DNA of 64,000 bases from Novispirillum itersonii subsp. itersonii ATCC 12639 (lineage in GTDB: Bacteria; Pseudomonadota; Alphaproteobacteria; Rhodospirillales; Rhodospirillaceae), in contig NZ_KB907337.1 in assembly GCF_000381985.1 (NCBI RefSeq), forward strand, positions 137,697 to 201,696, given 5' to 3'. This document shows, one piece after another, positions 16,932 through 26,485 of the stretch (within the stretch, counting starts at the first letter, position 1; every line of letters starts with the position of its first letter). Both the position numbers and the translations under genes were made by a program. Under the pieces are notes generated by a model. That model made no database searches and had not been told where the DNA came from. It saw nothing but the letters and a program-made list of their open reading frames with translations.

Positions 16932-18191
16932 TCAGGCAAACCGCCGCGCCGCTTCCACCGCCAGCCCGGAGGCAACGGCCCCGAAGGTGTCGCAGGGGGT
17001 GATTTCGGCACCGGGCAGGCGGGCCCGCACCGCATCCTGCACCACCGGCATTTCGGTGGAACCGCCGGTCAGGATCACCAGACCGACATCCTCCGCCGTG
17101 ACGCCGCTCTGGCTCAGGCAGGCATCAATGCCGCCGGTCAGGCGGGCCATGCCCTCGGTCAGCACCTCGCGCAGGTCGTGTTCGTGCAGCACCGGGGCCA
17201 GACCGGCTTCGATGTAAGACAGGGCAAGGGCATGGTCGGCTGCGTTGGACAGGCCGATCTTCGCCCCTTCCACATCCGCCCCCAGCCGGTGGCCAAGGCG
17301 GTGTTCGACCACGGTTTCCAGCCGCTGGAACTCCGCCTGATCCGGGGCGGTTTCCGCCAGCCAGCGCACGTCCCGCTCTGCCTTGGGGGCATACAGGGTG
17401 TTGATGCGCGGCCAGCTTGACAGGGTGGAATAGATCCAGCGCGGGGCCGGGATTTTCTTCTCCGTCACTTCCAGCCCCAGACCCAGCAGCGGCATCACCT
17501 TATAAAAGGAGAGGGAGGCGTCAAAATCGGTGCCGCCCAGCCGCAGGCCGGTGCTGGCCAGCACATCAGCCCGGGTGCGCCCGTGGTCAGACACCGGCGG
17601 GGTCAGCCGCACCAGCGAAAAGTCCGACGTGCCGCCGCCGATATCGACGATCAGCGCCAGCGTATCCGGCTTCACCGCCCCGGCGTGCTGGTCGGCATAC
17701 AGGCAGGCGGCGGCGACCGGCTCGTACTCAAATTCGATATGCTTAAAACCGACCGAACGCAGGATGCCATCCAGCGTCGCCTGTGCGGCGCGGTCGCCAT
17801 CGGGGTTGCCGTCAACAAAGTTGACCGGGCGGCCCTGTACGATGGCGGTCAGCGCGTGGCCGCAGGCGGCTTCGGCCCGGCGCTTGGCCTCGGCGATAAA
17901 GTCATGCAGAACGGCGGTGAACGGCACCTGACGGTTGCCGACGCGGGTGGTTTCCTCGATCAGGCTGGTGCCGAGAACCGACTTGATGGAGCGCATCAGC
18001 CGCCCCTCATCGCCACCAAGATAGGCCTGCATCGCCTCGCGCCCCAGATCGGGGGCCGGGCGCTCCGGGCGGTAGAACAGGGCGGTCGGCATGGTGCGGT
18101 GCTGCCCTTCCAGCGGCAGCAGCACCGGGGTAACGCCATCATGAATCCCCAGTGCGGAATTGCTGGTGCCGAAATCGAAACCGCAGTGCAT
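16932..18191 (-). CDS. yegD: Hsp70-family protein, YegD-like
   Basis: The 419-residue protein carries the Hsp70/actin ATPase signatures: CGFDFGTSNSALG (phosphate 1), LIVDIGGGTSDFSLV (phosphate 2) and VGLVILTGGSTEMPVV (adenosine). It lacks the long substrate-binding half of DnaK, as YegD-type proteins do. The frame runs upstream to 18248, but AGGAG precedes ATG 18191, where the conserved region starts. YegD is a putative chaperone of unclear substrate. It is divergent from the asparaginase gene, with about 190 bp between them. Confidence 0.88.
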   Translation of the reverse strand: MHCGFDFGTSNSALGIHDGVTPVLLPLEGQHRTMPTALFYRPERPAPDLGREAMQAYLGGDEGRLMRSIKSVLGTSLIEETTRVGNRQVPFTAVLHDFIAEAKRRAEAACGHALTAIVQGRPVNFVDGNPDGDRAAQATLDGILRSVGFKHIEFEYEPVAAACLYADQHAGAVKPDTLALIVDIGGGTSDFSLVRLTPPVSDHGRTRADVLASTGLRLGGTDFDASLSFYKVMPLLGLGLEVTEKKIPAPRWIYSTLSSWPRINTLYAPKAERDVRWLAETAPDQAEFQRLETVVEHRLGHRLGADVEGAKIGLSNAADHALALSYIEAGLAPVLHEHDLREVLTEGMARLTGGIDACLSQSGVTAEDVGLVILTGGSTEMPVVQDAVRARLPGAEITPCDTFGAVASGLAVEAARRFA

Positions 18192-18384
18192 GGCGGGACT
18201 CCTGTGGGGGCGAAAAAGGGGCGGAAGAAACCGCATCGCCCCGCCCAAGTCAAGCCTGCCGTTGCCCCCGGTTGCCCGGAGATCGCAAAACCGTTGCCAA
18301 TCAGCCCCGGCATGGCAAAGTGCCGCCCTAAACCAAAAAAAGCCTCAGAGACACAATTCTAAAAAGAAAGCATTGGGAGACACC

Positions 18385-19368
18385 ATGACCCGTCGCATCT
18401 GCATTCTTTACACCGGCGGCACCATTGGCATGGAGCAGGGGGAGCGCGGCTGGCGCCCGGCCCCGTCCTTCGCCGCGCTGACGGACCGCCTGCACCCCGG
18501 CCTGCGCAACGGGGCGGAGGTGCTGGAATACAGCCCGCTGCTGGACAGCGCCAACGCCGGGCCGGATGTCTGGTACCGCCTTGGCCGCGATATCCGGGCG
18601 CTGGCGGCGGACTACGACGGCTTTGTGGTGATCTACGGCACCGATACCCTGTGTTACGTCGCCGCCAGCCTGTCGTTCCAGCTGGCGGGAACCGGTATTC
18701 CGGTCGCCGTGACCGGGGCGATGGTGCCGATGGTGGCCGATGGATCTGACGGCGGGGCCAACCTCGGGCTGGCCCTGAAGACGGTGACGGCCATGGCCGA
18801 CGGCCCGGCGGCACAGCGCGGGGTTTCCGTCTGTTTTAACGGGCGGGTGATCCACGGGGCCCGCGCCCGCAAACTGATGGCCCACGAGATGGACGCCATG
18901 CGCGACGCCGCCGCCCTGCTGGAAGGGCAGCCGGGGCCGCAGACCGCGATTGCCGCCCCCGGCCATGCCAGCCTGCCGCCCGTGGCCGAAACCGCGCCTG
19001 CGCCGACCGTGGCCCTTCTGACCCTGCACCCCGGCATCGGCCTGCACGCCGACAGCCTGTTTGCGGTGCCGCCACAGGGCCTGATCGTCGAATGCTTCGG
19101 CAGCGGCACCGGCCCGACCGCCGACGCCGGGCTGGTGCGCCTGCTCAACCGCCTGCGCGACGGCGGTACGGTGATGATGGCGGTCAGCCAGTGCCTGCAC
19201 GGCAGCATCGCCTTCGACACCTACGAAGCCGGTGCCGCCTTCGCCGACGCCGGAGTGATCGCCGGGGGCCACATGACGCGGGAAGCCGCGCTGACCAAAC
19301 TGCACCTCACCCTCAGCCTCGGCCTTGGCCGCGATGTGCTGGCGCAGGATTGGGTGGGGGAGATGTAG
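18385..19368 (+). CDS. Type I-like L-asparaginase
   Basis: The 327-residue protein begins MTRRICILYTGGTIGMEQ, placing the family's nucleophilic Thr at residue 13 in TGGTIG. The second catalytic Thr-Asp pair lies in VVIYGTDTLCYVAASLSF. There is no signal peptide, so it resembles the cytoplasmic AnsA class. It would hydrolyse asparagine to aspartate and ammonia. A GGGAGA site precedes the ATG. GC-rich hairpins follow the stop codon and then base composition drops sharply, marking the edge of the accessory R-M region. Confidence 0.9.
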   Translation: MTRRICILYTGGTIGMEQGERGWRPAPSFAALTDRLHPGLRNGAEVLEYSPLLDSANAGPDVWYRLGRDIRALAADYDGFVVIYGTDTLCYVAASLSFQLAGTGIPVAVTGAMVPMVADGSDGGANLGLALKTVTAMADGPAAQRGVSVCFNGRVIHGARARKLMAHEMDAMRDAAALLEGQPGPQTAIAAPGHASLPPVAETAPAPTVALLTLHPGIGLHADSLFAVPPQGLIVECFGSGTGPTADAGLVRLLNRLRDGGTVMMAVSQCLHGSIAFDTYEAGAAFADAGVIAGGHMTREAALTKLHLTLSLGLGRDVLAQDWVGEM

Positions 19369-19717
19369 GGGGGGGAGGAGCCTCCTGCGGAGGATGGGAG
19401 CAAGCCTTTTTCCGGGAAAAAGGCTTGACCCAAAAAGCGGGGAGTTGATTCTCGGGGTTCCGTGATGAACCCTTTGTTGACCATGGTAGAGGGATGATTT
19501 CGCGCTTTTGCCACCCTTTTTTATCGTGTCGGAAAACTTATAGCCCGCGAAGTTGAGCGGTGTTAGCCCCCGTTCTGTGGCTACCAAAAGCGTCTTTGCG
19601 TTTTGAACTTCCCCCAAAGAATCCCGATTGGGTTCGGCATTTTTTGATATTCCTATTCGGTATTGGGCATTAATCTACCCCAGATAGTAGTGCTGATTTT
19701 AGGAAGTCCGTAAGTTT
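19369..19717. other. 349-bp non-coding stretch upstream of the R-M gene, with a perfect hairpin
   Basis: The first 60 bp are GC-rich, with a GGAGG/CCTCC inverted repeat and the 25-bp palindrome at 19402-19426. From about 19440 the sequence becomes AT-richer, matching the R-M gene. No gene was recognised. The composition change suggests the left boundary of an inserted segment lies near 19430-19500. Confidence 0.45.
19402..19426. repeat. 25-bp palindrome after the asparaginase gene
   Basis: AAGCCTTTTTCC-G-GGAAAAAGGCTT has 12-bp perfect arms and a one-base centre. It can form a hairpin ending the asparaginase message, though no long T run follows. It could also be a dispersed intergenic repeat; no second copy was noticed in this window. 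Confidence 0.5.
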
Positions 19718-22700
19718 ATGAACCTCTTTAACCGTAAGACTCTAGAACGTCATATTAAAGCGGCTCCTATTCCCCAAGCGCATCTAGATAAGCTAGAGGC
19801 CTGGGCGGAAATGATTCGCTCTCAAAGAGTTTACTCCCTTAAAGAAGTTTCCCTTCACGGGCAATTCGCGGCAAACATCGTTGAAGGCGTTCTTGGCTAT
19901 CGCGGCCCTGCGGCAGGATCGTCTTATACCGTTGCCACCGAAGAAACGATTCTACGGGGTAGCGTTGATCTTGCCCTGGGTCATTTTGGTGGGCGAGAGC
20001 CAGAAATTTTGGCCCCATTCGAGCTAAAAGGGGCGGATACCCGCGACCTAGACGCCATCATGCCAGGGCGCAATAAAACCCCAGTTCAGCAGGCGTGGGA
20101 ATACGCCATGAATGCACGGGGCGTTAAGTGGGTTCTTGTTTCAAATATGATTGAGTTGCGCCTTTATGGCTTTGGTGAGGGCACCACCGCCTACGAGGTC
20201 TTTCAGCTCGATCAATTGACAGACCCAAAGGAATACGCTCGGTTTATGCTGTTGCTCTCTGCTGAGAGCCTTCTATCAGGGCGCACGCTTGATCTGCTGA
20301 AACAAAGCCGTGCAGAAGACCGTGATATTACGGACAGCCTCTATCAAGACTATAAGGCGCTGCGACTAAAGCTTATCGGAGCTGTCCAACAGGTATCTTC
20401 CTCAGTTACCGCGCTCGAAAGCATTGCGATTGCACAAAAAATTCTTGATCGCGTGCTCTTTATTGCCTTTGCCGAAGATACAGGCCTGTTGCCGAGTAGC
20501 ACGTTGTCTCAGGCTTTTGTCACCCGTGATCCTTATAACCCGCGTCCGGTGTGGGATAACTTCAAGGGCCTGTTCCATGGCATTGACCAGGGGAGCGAGG
20601 CCTTAAAAATCCCCCGCTATAACGGGGGCCTGTTCCACAAAGATGACGCCATTGATGCCCTAAGCATACCCGATGATATTTGCGAGGGGTTTAAGGCTCT
20701 TGGGGAGTATGACTTTGCCTCTGAAGTCTCGGTTACGGTTCTAGGGCATATCTTTGAGCAATCAATTGCAGACGTTGAACGCCTTCAGGCACAAGCACGA
20801 GGCGAGGAAGTCGAAGAAGCGCGTGCGACGGGTACGACTGGGCGGCGGCGGCGTGATGGGGTGGTCTATACCCCTGACTACATCGCCCGCTTTATCGTTG
20901 CCGAGACCCTAGGCGCACACCTAGAGGAAATCTTTACCGGGATCTTGGGTATCCATGCCAAACCAAAGGCTGACCTATCCGACTACGCTGCAATTCCTTG
21001 GCGGAAAAAATCGTCCGAGCTGGAGGCGTGGCAGGCCTACCGCGAGCGGCTAAAGACTCTACGCATTGTTGATCCGGCTTGTGGGTCAGGGGTATTCCTG
21101 ATTATGGCTTTTGATTTCCTAAAAGCCGAGCTAACCCGCGTAAACGAAAAGATCAAAGACCTATCGCCAAAGGCCGAACACTATGGCGACCTGCTGGAAT
21201 ATGTTCCAGACAGTGAGATTCTGACCAATAACCTATTTGGCGTTGATGTAAATGTGGAAAGCATTGAAATCGCCAAACTCTCGCTGTGGATTAAGACGGC
21301 TCGGCGTGGCAAAGTTCTAGACAGCCTTGATAGCAGCCTGTGCGTCGGTGATAGCCTGATCGAAGACAGTAACTTTGCTTATCTTGATCACGCTTTCACC
21401 TGGGAAACAGCGTTTCCACACGTCTTTGCCGAAGGCGGGTTTGACGTTGTTTTGGGCAATCCGCCGTATGTCCGCATGGAACAGCTCAAGGCCATTAAAC
21501 CCTATCTAGAAAAACGCTACGAAGTCGTTTCGGACCGGGCAGACCTGTATTGCTACTTTTTTGAACGGGGCTTGCGCTTACTCAAACCGGGTGGGCGCTT
21601 GGGCTATATTTCCTCTAACACCTTCTTTAAGACCGGATCGGGAAAACCGTTGCGGGAATATCTGTTGCGCGAGGCAACGCTGGAAAGCGTCATTGATTTT
21701 GGCGACCTGCAAATTTTTGAGGGTGTCACCACCTACCCGGCCATTCTGACCATGAAGCGTGCTGTTGCCCCAGAAGGCCATGATGTGCAATTTTGGAAGG
21801 TTGACGCCCTGCCAGAGGCCAACTTTCAGGCAACATGGGAAAAAGCCGCCGGAGTCTATCCGCAAGCCGCCCTTAGCGCTGGGTCTTGGGAGCTAGAGAA
21901 GCCTCATCTTCAGCAATTGAGAATGAAGATCGCATTTGGAAAGCCAAGGCTGCAAGACGTTTACGATGCACCTCTTTATGGAATTAAGACGGGTTTAAAT
22001 AAGGCCTTTGTCATAGACGATGCAGTCAAAGAGCGAATTTGTTCGCAAGACCCAAAGTCCATAGAACTTCTTAAGCCATTTTTGGAGGGTAAGGATATAC
22101 GGCGATGGCGGGCAGAGCCGCGTGGACTCTGGGGAATCATGCTCACTAAGGGCTGGACCCGGAAGCGGTATGGAGAGGGTAACGAGGCAGAACAATGGGA
22201 GAGGCTAAATATTGAGTTCCCAGGAATATCTAGTTGGTTGTCAGGGTTCTACAATGATGCATTAAAGAGATCTGATAAGGGTGATTATTGGTGGGAATTA
22301 AGGGCGTGTGATTATATTGGAACTTATGATGAACCAAAGATAATATTCTCTCACTTTCAGGATAGCCCGTCATTCTTCTTTGATGATAAAATGTTTTACA
22401 CAAATAACCGTGGATATATATGGAAGGGCGGATATTTTGAAGTAGCTATTTTAAACAGCAAGGCTGTGTGGTTTTTCCTTACTGGAGTGACCTCTTATAT
22501 TCGAGGAGGATTTTTCGAGGCCACAACGCAGAATACAACTAAGATCCCAATCCCTTCCGCGACAGATGATCAAAAACATATACTTGCTTCAATGGCGATG
22601 CAGTGCCAACTGATTGCCAATCAGCGCCTTGCCCTTCAAACAGCCCTGACCCGCCGCATTCCTGACCTCTGCCCGCCGGACCGCACACCCAGACTGACTA

Positions 22701-22948
22701 CCAAGCTGAAAGAATGGTGGACTCTGCCTGACTTCGCCGCGTTCCGGGCTGAGGTCAAAAGGACGTTTAAGGCCGATATTCCGTTGTCTGAAAGGTCCGA
22801 CTGGGAAGACTGGATCACCCGCGACCGTGCCGAAATTGCCCGCCTCTCGGCAGAAATCACCCAAGCCGAAGCCCAGATTGATAAGATCGTTTACCAGCTT
22901 TTCGACCTAACACCCGATGAGATTGCGCTGTTGGAAAGCGTCGTATAG
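19718..22948 (+). CDS. Type IIG restriction-modification enzyme (nuclease, adenine methylase and specificity domain in one chain)
   Basis: The 1076-residue protein has three parts. The N-terminal 130 residues carry a PD-(D/E)xK-type nuclease site (D84, then E102-L-K104 in APFELKGAD, and QQAWEY). A gamma-class N6-adenine methylase core has D452-PACGSG (SAM binding) and N581-PPY (catalysis). A TaqI-like specificity domain includes LYGIKTGLNKAF and LLKPFLEGKDIRRW. One chain therefore could both cut and methylate (Eco57I-like layout), and no separate methylase or specificity gene is nearby. By hand count GC is 45% at 20101-20160, 37% at 22261-22320 and 62% at 22801-22860, indicating transfer and a mosaic specificity region. 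Recognition sequence unknown. Confidence 0.88.
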   Translation: MNLFNRKTLERHIKAAPIPQAHLDKLEAWAEMIRSQRVYSLKEVSLHGQFAANIVEGVLGYRGPAAGSSYTVATEETILRGSVDLALGHFGGREPEILAPFELKGADTRDLDAIMPGRNKTPVQQAWEYAMNARGVKWVLVSNMIELRLYGFGEGTTAYEVFQLDQLTDPKEYARFMLLLSAESLLSGRTLDLLKQSRAEDRDITDSLYQDYKALRLKLIGAVQQVSSSVTALESIAIAQKILDRVLFIAFAEDTGLLPSSTLSQAFVTRDPYNPRPVWDNFKGLFHGIDQGSEALKIPRYNGGLFHKDDAIDALSIPDDICEGFKALGEYDFASEVSVTVLGHIFEQSIADVERLQAQARGEEVEEARATGTTGRRRRDGVVYTPDYIARFIVAETLGAHLEEIFTGILGIHAKPKADLSDYAAIPWRKKSSELEAWQAYRERLKTLRIVDPACGSGVFLIMAFDFLKAELTRVNEKIKDLSPKAEHYGDLLEYVPDSEILTNNLFGVDVNVESIEIAKLSLWIKTARRGKVLDSLDSSLCVGDSLIEDSNFAYLDHAFTWETAFPHVFAEGGFDVVLGNPPYVRMEQLKAIKPYLEKRYEVVSDRADLYCYFFERGLRLLKPGGRLGYISSNTFFKTGSGKPLREYLLREATLESVIDFGDLQIFEGVTTYPAILTMKRAVAPEGHDVQFWKVDALPEANFQATWEKAAGVYPQAALSAGSWELEKPHLQQLRMKIAFGKPRLQDVYDAPLYGIKTGLNKAFVIDDAVKERICSQDPKSIELLKPFLEGKDIRRWRAEPRGLWGIMLTKGWTRKRYGEGNEAEQWERLNIEFPGISSWLSGFYNDALKRSDKGDYWWELRACDYIGTYDEPKIIFSHFQDSPSFFFDDKMFYTNNRGYIWKGGYFEVAILNSKAVWFFLTGVTSYIRGGFFEATTQNTTKIPIPSATDDQKHILASMAMQCQLIANQRLALQTALTRRIPDLCPPDRTPRLTTKLKEWWTLPDFAAFRAEVKRTFKADIPLSERSDWEDWITRDRAEIARLSAEITQAEAQIDKIVYQLFDLTPDEIALLESVV

Positions 22949-23287
22949 GCACCGTGGTGCATCACCTTTGAATTTAGGGATGGTGGTGCCTACGTCCTAG
23001 ATTTGGACAATACCACTAAGAGGCCTCACCCATGAGCCGTACCCTGTCCCTTCAGACAGATTGGCAGCAGAAATAAACCCAGTGCTGATGAGATAAGTTT
23101 TGCTGATATAAAAAGGTCAAGGAGGCCAAGCCTCCTTGCGGGTGCAGGGCAGCGCCCTGCGTTCTCCCCCTCCCATTTCCTCCGATCGTCGCAAATCTCC
23201 CCCATATTTTCGACCGCCGTCGCATTGACGGCACCGGAGCAGGGGCGGGAGAGTGGGGGCCTGTCCCCCTTCAGAAGGTCCGGCCCG
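22949..23287. other. 339-bp stretch right of the R-M gene, GC-rich repeat remnants
   Basis: AT-rich sequence follows the R-M stop for about 150 bp. Then comes a GC-rich block with nested inverted repeats (GGAGGCCAAGCCTCC at 23119-23133 and GCAGGGCAGCGCCCTGC nearby). A similar GGAGG/CCTCC block flanks the left side. No gene was recognised except the beginning of the oxidoreductase frame. Confidence 0.4.
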
Positions 23288-24694
23288 ATGATCCGTTTTC
23301 CGCACACCGCCCCGCTGAAGCGCAGCCACTGGCAGCAGTCATTGGGCTCTGTCACCCCGTTTCCGGCCTTGGCGGGGGCGGAGGAAGCCGATGTGGCCAT
23401 TCTCGGCGGCGGCTTTGTCGGCCTGTGGACGGCGCTGACCCTGAAGCAGCAGGCGCCTGAATGCCGGGTGGTGATTCTGGAGCAGGATGTCTGCGGCGGC
23501 GGGGCATCCGGGCGCAATGGCGGCTTTGTCATGTCGTGGTGGCCGAAGGTCGGCACGTTACTGGCCCAGTATGGGGCGGATCAGGCGCTGTTCCTCGGCC
23601 ACAGCGCCGAGCGGGCGATTACGGAGCTGGGGGCGTTCTGTCAGCAGCATCAGATTGATGCCCATTTTGTGCAGAAGGGCTGGCTGTGGACGGCCACCAC
23701 CCCGGCGCATGTTGATGCCTGGAACGGCACACTGGAAGCCTGCACCCGGCTGGGGGTGCAGCCGTTTGAGCGGCTGTCCCCGGCGGAGGTGGCACGCCGG
23801 GCCGGATCGGCGGTGCATCTGGCCGGGGTGTTTGAGGCCTCTAACGCCACGGTGCAACCGGCGGCGCTGGCGCAGGGCCTGCGGCGGGTGGCGGCGGAGG
23901 CCGGGGTGCGGATTTATGAAGGCTCGGCGGTGACGCAGATTGATCCCGGCTCTCCGGTGCGGGTGCAGACGGCGGGCGGGTCGGTGCGGGCCGGGGCGGT
24001 GGTGCTGGCGACCAACGCGTGGTCGGCGGCAATCCCGGAGCTGGCGCGGCTGATCACGCCGGTCAACAGTTCCATCGTCATCACCCGTCCGTTGGGGCCG
24101 GTGGCGGAAGGGGGCGGCTGGACCGGCGGGGAGTCGATCACCGACTCTCAGCTGATGGTCGATTACTACCGCACCACCCGCGATGGCCGGATTGCGTTCG
24201 GCAAGGGGACCGGAGCAATAACCTACGGCGGCAGAATTGATGGCACCTTCAGCGCGCATGCCGACAGTCTGGCGATGACCCGGGCTGATCTGCTCCGGAC
24301 CTATCCCGCCCTGTCGGCGGAGGATGTGGACGGGGGCTGGTCCGGCCCGATAGACCGGGCCTATGACAGCCTGCCGGTGTTTGGCAGCCTGAGCGGCCAT
24401 GAGAACATTCATTATGGCATCGGCTGGAGCGGTAACGGTGTCGGCCCCAGCCGTCTGGGGGGGCGGATTCTGGCCAGTCTGGCGCTGGGCCGCCGCGATG
24501 AGTGGAGCACCTGCGCGCTGGTCGGGCGGTCGTGCCGGGCTTTTCCGCCGGAGCCGCTGCGCTTTCTTGGCGGGTCGCTGGTCCGGCAGGCGGTGATCCG
24601 GAAGGAGCGGGCGGAGATACAGGGCCGGGCCCCGTCCGGTCTGGATCGTCTGCTGGCCGGGCTGGCGCCATCCGGGTTAGAAGATAAGTCCTGA
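23288..24694 (+). CDS. FAD-dependent amine/amino-acid oxidoreductase (DAO family)
   Basis: The 468-residue flavoprotein has the dinucleotide-binding motif DVAILGGGFVGLWTAL near residue 37, followed by VVILEQDVCGGGASGRNGGF, as in gamma-glutamylputrescine oxidase-like (PuuB) enzymes of the DAO family. The C-terminal flavin-contact region reads NIHYGIGWSGNGVGPSRLGG. It probably oxidises an amine or amino acid in the cytoplasm; the substrate is unknown. The frame is open from 23225; ATG 23288 with an AAGG site was chosen. It is followed after 18 bp by a PucR-type regulator, which likely controls it or responds to the same compound. Confidence 0.85.
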   Translation: MIRFPHTAPLKRSHWQQSLGSVTPFPALAGAEEADVAILGGGFVGLWTALTLKQQAPECRVVILEQDVCGGGASGRNGGFVMSWWPKVGTLLAQYGADQALFLGHSAERAITELGAFCQQHQIDAHFVQKGWLWTATTPAHVDAWNGTLEACTRLGVQPFERLSPAEVARRAGSAVHLAGVFEASNATVQPAALAQGLRRVAAEAGVRIYEGSAVTQIDPGSPVRVQTAGGSVRAGAVVLATNAWSAAIPELARLITPVNSSIVITRPLGPVAEGGGWTGGESITDSQLMVDYYRTTRDGRIAFGKGTGAITYGGRIDGTFSAHADSLAMTRADLLRTYPALSAEDVDGGWSGPIDRAYDSLPVFGSLSGHENIHYGIGWSGNGVGPSRLGGRILASLALGRRDEWSTCALVGRSCRAFPPEPLRFLGGSLVRQAVIRKERAEIQGRAPSGLDRLLAGLAPSGLEDKS

Positions 24695-24712
24695 TTTTCT
24701 GTCCGGGGCCCT

Positions 24713-26215
24713 GTGCTGATGCCGCTGCGGATCGCTGACCTGATTGCCATGCCGGAGCTGCGGACCCGCCCGCTGGCCGGGCGGACGTTTGACCGCCCGG
24801 TGCGCTGGGCCCATGTCTGCGAATTGCCCGACCCGACCGAATGGCTGGGGGAAGGCGATCTGCTGATGACCACCGGCATCGGCATTCCGGCCACGCCGCC
24901 GGGGCAGGCGGCATATATTGCGGCGCTGTCACAGGCAGGGCTGGCCGGGGTGATGATCGGTGACAATATGCAGGCCCCGGCGGATCTGTCGGCGCTGTGT
25001 GCGGCGGCGGCTGACCTTGATTTCCCGGTGCTGCTGACGGAATACGGGGTGCCGTTCGCCAGTGTCACCCGGGCGGTGATTGATGCCGGGCGGCAGGCGG
25101 AATTTGACCGGCGCAACACCCTTAACCGTCTGTTTGTCAGTGCGCGGGCGGCGATGGATGGTCTGGGGCCGGAAGACCTGCTGCGGCGGCTGGAAAAAGA
25201 CATCGGGGCAGGGCTGTGCCTGCTCGATCCGGCGGAGCTGGGGCGCGTCTGGCTGCCGGAGGGCAGGGATCTGCCTGCTGCCTTACGTGCGGTGCTGCGG
25301 CGGCAGCCGCCGGAATTTTCCGACACCCAGCCGCTGGTACGGCGGTATCCGGGGCAGGCCGGGGATGTGCTGGCCGTGGCGGTGCCGTCGCGCCGGGCTT
25401 TTGTGCTGCTGGTGCAGCCTGCGGGGGATGCGGCACCGGATTATGGGGTGCTGCACCATCTGGTAACGGTTATGGGGATGGCGCTGGACCGGCTGTTGAG
25501 CCGGGTGGAGCAGGCGTTATCTGCTGGGGCTGATCTTCTGGATGATCTTCTGGCGTTACGGCTGTCGGCCCCGGAAGCGGCGCGGCGGCTGGCCGCGCAG
25601 GGGCTGGATCCGGCAACCGCCTGCGTCGCATTGGCCCGCCCGGCTGAGGCGGCGCTGACAGCCGGGGGGCTGTGTGACCGGATGGTCCGGTTGCAGCGGC
25701 AGGCAGGGCCGGTGCTGCTGCGGCGGCAGGGGGAAGACCTGATCATGCTGGCGGCAGGGGCGGATCTGCCGCATCTGCATAGGGCGTTTGGCACAGCCAT
25801 CGGCCACAGCCAGCCGCTGGGGCGGGCTGACCGTGGGGCAGAGGCGCTGCGGGAAGCCCGGCTGGCCCTGAGCCATGCCGGACCGCAGGGGATCAACGCT
25901 TATGCCGGGGGTGGCCGGGTGCCGTGGCTGCCTGCCACCCTGACCGAGGCGGCGCAGGTGTTTCAGCAGGTTCTGGGCCCGGTGCAGGACTATGACGCGG
26001 CACAGGGAAGCGACCTGATTGTGTCGCTGCGGGTGTTTCTGGAAGAGAACCGGTCGTGGCAGGCGGCGGCGGCGCGGCTGGGGATTCATAAAACCACGCT
26101 GATTTACCGCATCCGCAAGGTGGAAAGCCTGACCGGCCATGCGCTGGACAGCACAGACGGGGTAACGGTGCTGTGGCTGGCCCTGCGGGCCGGAGAAATC
26201 GCAGGGGAGAAATAA
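24713..26215 (+). CDS. PucR-family transcriptional regulator
   Basis: The 500-residue protein has an N-terminal PucR sensor domain (residues about 5-125: LRIADLIAMPELRTRPLAG, then GDLLMTTG), a poorly conserved middle, and a C-terminal helix-turn-helix of the PucR/CdaR type (SWQAAAARLGIHKTTLIYRI then RKVESLTG). PucR proteins regulate purine, amine or sugar-acid catabolism. The start is GTG 24713 or ATG 24719. It lies 18 bp after the FAD oxidoreductase gene and is probably co-transcribed with it. Its stop codon lies inside the bidirectional terminator at 26214. Confidence 0.9.
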   Translation: MLMPLRIADLIAMPELRTRPLAGRTFDRPVRWAHVCELPDPTEWLGEGDLLMTTGIGIPATPPGQAAYIAALSQAGLAGVMIGDNMQAPADLSALCAAAADLDFPVLLTEYGVPFASVTRAVIDAGRQAEFDRRNTLNRLFVSARAAMDGLGPEDLLRRLEKDIGAGLCLLDPAELGRVWLPEGRDLPAALRAVLRRQPPEFSDTQPLVRRYPGQAGDVLAVAVPSRRAFVLLVQPAGDAAPDYGVLHHLVTVMGMALDRLLSRVEQALSAGADLLDDLLALRLSAPEAARRLAAQGLDPATACVALARPAEAALTAGGLCDRMVRLQRQAGPVLLRRQGEDLIMLAAGADLPHLHRAFGTAIGHSQPLGRADRGAEALREARLALSHAGPQGINAYAGGGRVPWLPATLTEAAQVFQQVLGPVQDYDAAQGSDLIVSLRVFLEENRSWQAAAARLGIHKTTLIYRIRKVESLTGHALDSTDGVTVLWLALRAGEIAGEK

Positions 26216-26249
26216 AAAAGCCATGACTTTTGAAGGTCATGGCTTTTTT
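26214..26249. terminator. Bidirectional terminator between pucR-like gene and tRNA-Asn
   Basis: AAAAAAGCCATGAC and its complement GTCATGGCTTTTTT (one G-T pair nearby) flank a short loop. A/T runs on both sides fit termination of both the plus-strand regulator and the minus-strand tRNA. Confidence 0.8.
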
Positions 26250-26258
26250 AGTCTCGAC

Positions 26259-26333
26259 TGGCTCCGGCGGTAGGATTCGAACCTACGACAGCCCGATTAA
26301 CAGTCGGGGGCTCTACCGCTGAGCTACACCGGA
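26259..26333 (-). tRNA. tRNA-Asn (anticodon GUU), copy 1
   Basis: On the minus strand a 75-nt cloverleaf starts TCCGGTGTAGCTCAGCGGT and ends CGCCGGAG-CCA. The anticodon loop is CTGTTAA with a CCCGA/TCGGG stem, the T loop is GTTCGAATC, and the CCA end is encoded. It differs from copy 2 at one base just after the anticodon stem. Confidence 0.97.
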
Positions 26334-26440
26334 ACAACCCGTCGAGGACCGGGGTTGTAACAGCCTGTTCCTGCTCCGGCAAGCCCTGTTTTGACTCTGA
26401 TTTCATTTTTTACCGCCGGGTCCGGCCGGGACTTGAAAGT

Positions 26441-26476
26441 AAAAAAGCCACGGCTTTTGAAGGCCGTGGCTTTTTT
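26441..26476 (-). terminator. Terminator after tRNA-Asn copy 2
   Basis: AAAAAAGCCACGGC...GCCGTGGCTTTTTT is the same hairpin as at 26214 with a paired change in the stem (AT to GC at matching positions), followed on the minus strand by six T. Confidence 0.8.
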
Positions 26477-26485
26477 AGTCTCGAC

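Noticed and set aside
19402-19426. Insertion-sequence terminal repeat
   Set aside because: No transposase or matching second end was found; it is a single hairpin after a gene.
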